Shown here: positions 59,159 through 59,982 of the stretch, in pieces
How the letters are laid out: each line of letters opens with the position of its first letter
Numbering within the stretch: the stretch's first letter is position 1
DNA from: Rufibacter psychrotolerans
GTDB lineage: Bacteria; Bacteroidota; Bacteroidia; Cytophagales; Hymenobacteraceae
Direction of reading: 5' to 3'
Assembly (NCBI RefSeq): GCF_016924645.1
Contig: NZ_JAFFJV010000010.1
Location: 1-59,982 of the forward strand
DNA: 59,982 nt
The notes under the pieces: model-generated
What the model was told of the DNA's origin: nothing
The model's input: the letters and a program-made list of their open reading frames with translations, nothing else
Databases searched by the model: none
Position numbers and translations under genes: made by a program

Positions 59159-59230
59159 GCCTAACGGTCTCGTGCATAAGGCATGCTACGGCCGACGGCC
59201 TTGCACGCCTCATGCACGAGACCGTTAGGC
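59159..59230. other. attC site of cassette 2
   Basis: 72 bp. GCCTAACGGTCTCGTGCAT (59159-59177) pairs perfectly with 59212-59230, which ends in the core GTTAGGC. The centre again contains CGGCCGACGGCCT. The perfect 19-bp stem, without the usual unpaired bases, is unusual for attC. Confidence 0.9.
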
Positions 59231-59237
59231 GTAAGAA

Positions 59238-59837
59238 ATGAAAAATGTAAAAATCGTATTCTTGCTCATTTTCGCTAGTTGCGCCCCAAAAAACGCTGAA
59301 GTTGAAAATGAATCTATAGAGAAAGTTTCTTTTATAGAGTTTAAATACAGAGAACGCTCAGACAGGAAGGGATATGATTTTTACTTAGCCAGTTTGCATG
59401 AACTTGAATCAGACGGAAGCCTAAGAATATTTAGAAGGAAAAGCTTCAATTCTCCCCTTCAGTTATTCTCCGACTCAACTACAGCTCTCACCAGCTATTT
59501 TCCTGAATTGGCTGAAAGCTACCAGACTGACACAACTTTAATGGTAATAAACAACGATAGCCAAGAATTGAGTAATTCATTTCTGCATATGCTAATCATT
59601 GAAAGAAGTGGCGGAAGGGAAACTGTAGTAGGTTTTGACCCTGAAACAGCAGAAGGCGGATTGGCTAGCCTCGCTCATTCTTTGAAGCGACCTAATTCCT
59701 CATTGAATGAATTTGTTTTCTCGGATACAGCGTCCATAATTTCAAAGGCGGACAGTATTGTTAGGAGAGTAATATTGCCTAAGCACCCGTTACCACCTAA
59801 CTCACAGCCACCACCTTTATATAAAGACAATAAATAA
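59238..59837 (+). CDS. Cassette 3 lipoprotein
   Basis: 199 aa. Lipoprotein signal with LLIFASCAPKN (Cys near 15). The rest has no recognised domain; a WD-less beta/alpha mix with GGRETVVGFDPETAEGGLA and a proline-rich end (KHPLPPNSQPPPLYKD). The ATG is 13 bp after the left border; the stop is 6 bp before the start of the next attC half. AT-rich codon use like the other cassettes. Confidence 0.85.
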   Translation: MKNVKIVFLLIFASCAPKNAEVENESIEKVSFIEFKYRERSDRKGYDFYLASLHELESDGSLRIFRRKSFNSPLQLFSDSTTALTSYFPELAESYQTDTTLMVINNDSQELSNSFLHMLIIERSGGRETVVGFDPETAEGGLASLAHSLKRPNSSLNEFVFSDTASIISKADSIVRRVILPKHPLPPNSQPPPLYKDNK

Positions 59838-59843
59838 ATCTCT

Positions 59844-59880
59844 ACGCCTAACAAGGGTAGCTGTTGCACAACTCTTGGCT
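59844..59880. other. Left half of the attC of cassette 3
   Basis: TACGCCTAAC complements the first bases of cassette 3, then an imperfect CAAG...CTTG hairpin with GTTGCACAAC inside. No GTTRRRY core follows before the window end, so the right half is lost or diverged. Confidence 0.65.
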
Positions 59881-59982
59881 GAAGTAGAACTTTCCCATCT
59901 GTCTCCCTTGATTTCTTAATTTCTCCCCGATTCTCGGGGCCAAAATAGCCTTAAAAAGCGGCTGTAAGGGGTCTTGGTAAGG

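Larger units (their letters stand above)
57926..59880 (+). mobile_element. Integron gene-cassette array (three cassettes, no integrase in view)
   Basis: Three AT-rich plus-strand genes each followed by an attC site. Boundaries by the G/TT crossover rule: cassette 1 57926-58522, cassette 2 58523-59224, cassette 3 59225 to its partial attC. Each cassette's opening bases complement the start of its own attC (TTAGCAAC with GTTGCTAA, TTAGGCAC with GTGCCTAA, TTAGGCGTA with TACGCCTAA), as needed for excised circles. With no integrase here it would be called a CALIN unless intI lies outside the window. Confidence 0.9.

Overview
The window reads as a Bacteroidota chromosome, most likely order Cytophagales and family Hymenobacteraceae (Rufibacter/Nibribacter/Hymenobacter-like; genus is inference). 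Supporting signs: Bacteroidota-type promoters (TTTG, about 20 bp, TAnnTTTG), no clear Shine-Dalgarno sequences, a type IX secretion (T9SS) C-terminal sorting domain, a Bacteroidota exosortase (XrtX-like) locus with a PID-CTERM protein, separate transketolase N and C subunits, many lipoproteins ending their signal in SC, and GC near 60% in core genes.

Layout. 1-8.4 kb: kdsB, small membrane proteins, an ECF sigma/RskA-type anti-sigma pair, a beta-propeller protein, an exported amidohydrolase and a PhzF protein. 8.5-12.2 kb: a DUF1206 protein, a 1.5-kb C-depleted AT-rich desert, tRNA-Leu(GAG) with its own promoter and terminator, and a lipoprotein. 12.3-20.7 kb: a minus-strand operon running from a 1761-aa hybrid histidine kinase through a stand-alone receiver, a small conserved protein and an MBL hydrolase to RqcH (NFACT). 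20.8-28.6 kb: glycosyltransferase-miaA, pfkA, TerB-like, lipoprotein, SLC13 permease, class III aminotransferase. 29-34 kb: ECF sigma, short anti-sigma-like and Spy-like proteins, then a transketolase operon interrupted by a VWA gene. 34-38.4 kb: Bcp peroxiredoxin, FAH and M23 peptidase genes, M48 metalloprotease. 39-44.7 kb: T9SS cargo, PID-CTERM protein, membrane protein, exosortase and partner. 45-55.7 kb: exonuclease, mpl, dnaB with upstream DnaA-box-like sites, acyltransferase-like and GNAT proteins, a CLC channel and GH15. 55.9-57.8 kb: an unusual S41 peptidase. 57.9-59.9 kb: a row of three integron gene cassettes.

Two non-genic systems stand out. First, the 3' end of the window is an integron cassette array without a visible integrase: each AT-rich gene is followed by an attC site, and the first bases of every cassette are complementary to the start of that cassette's own attC, as expected of excisable circles. 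Second, the host part carries a dispersed imperfect palindrome (arms like GGGCTGTTTT / AAACAGCCC) in nearly every intergenic space. I count about 25 diverged copies; some supply stop codons and one lies inside a signal-peptide coding region. It is absent from the cassettes. A separate class of REP-like short hairpins occurs as inverted pairs at 28.7, 44.8 and 47.3 kb.

All reading was by eye from the sequence; family names rest on recognised motifs, not on searches.
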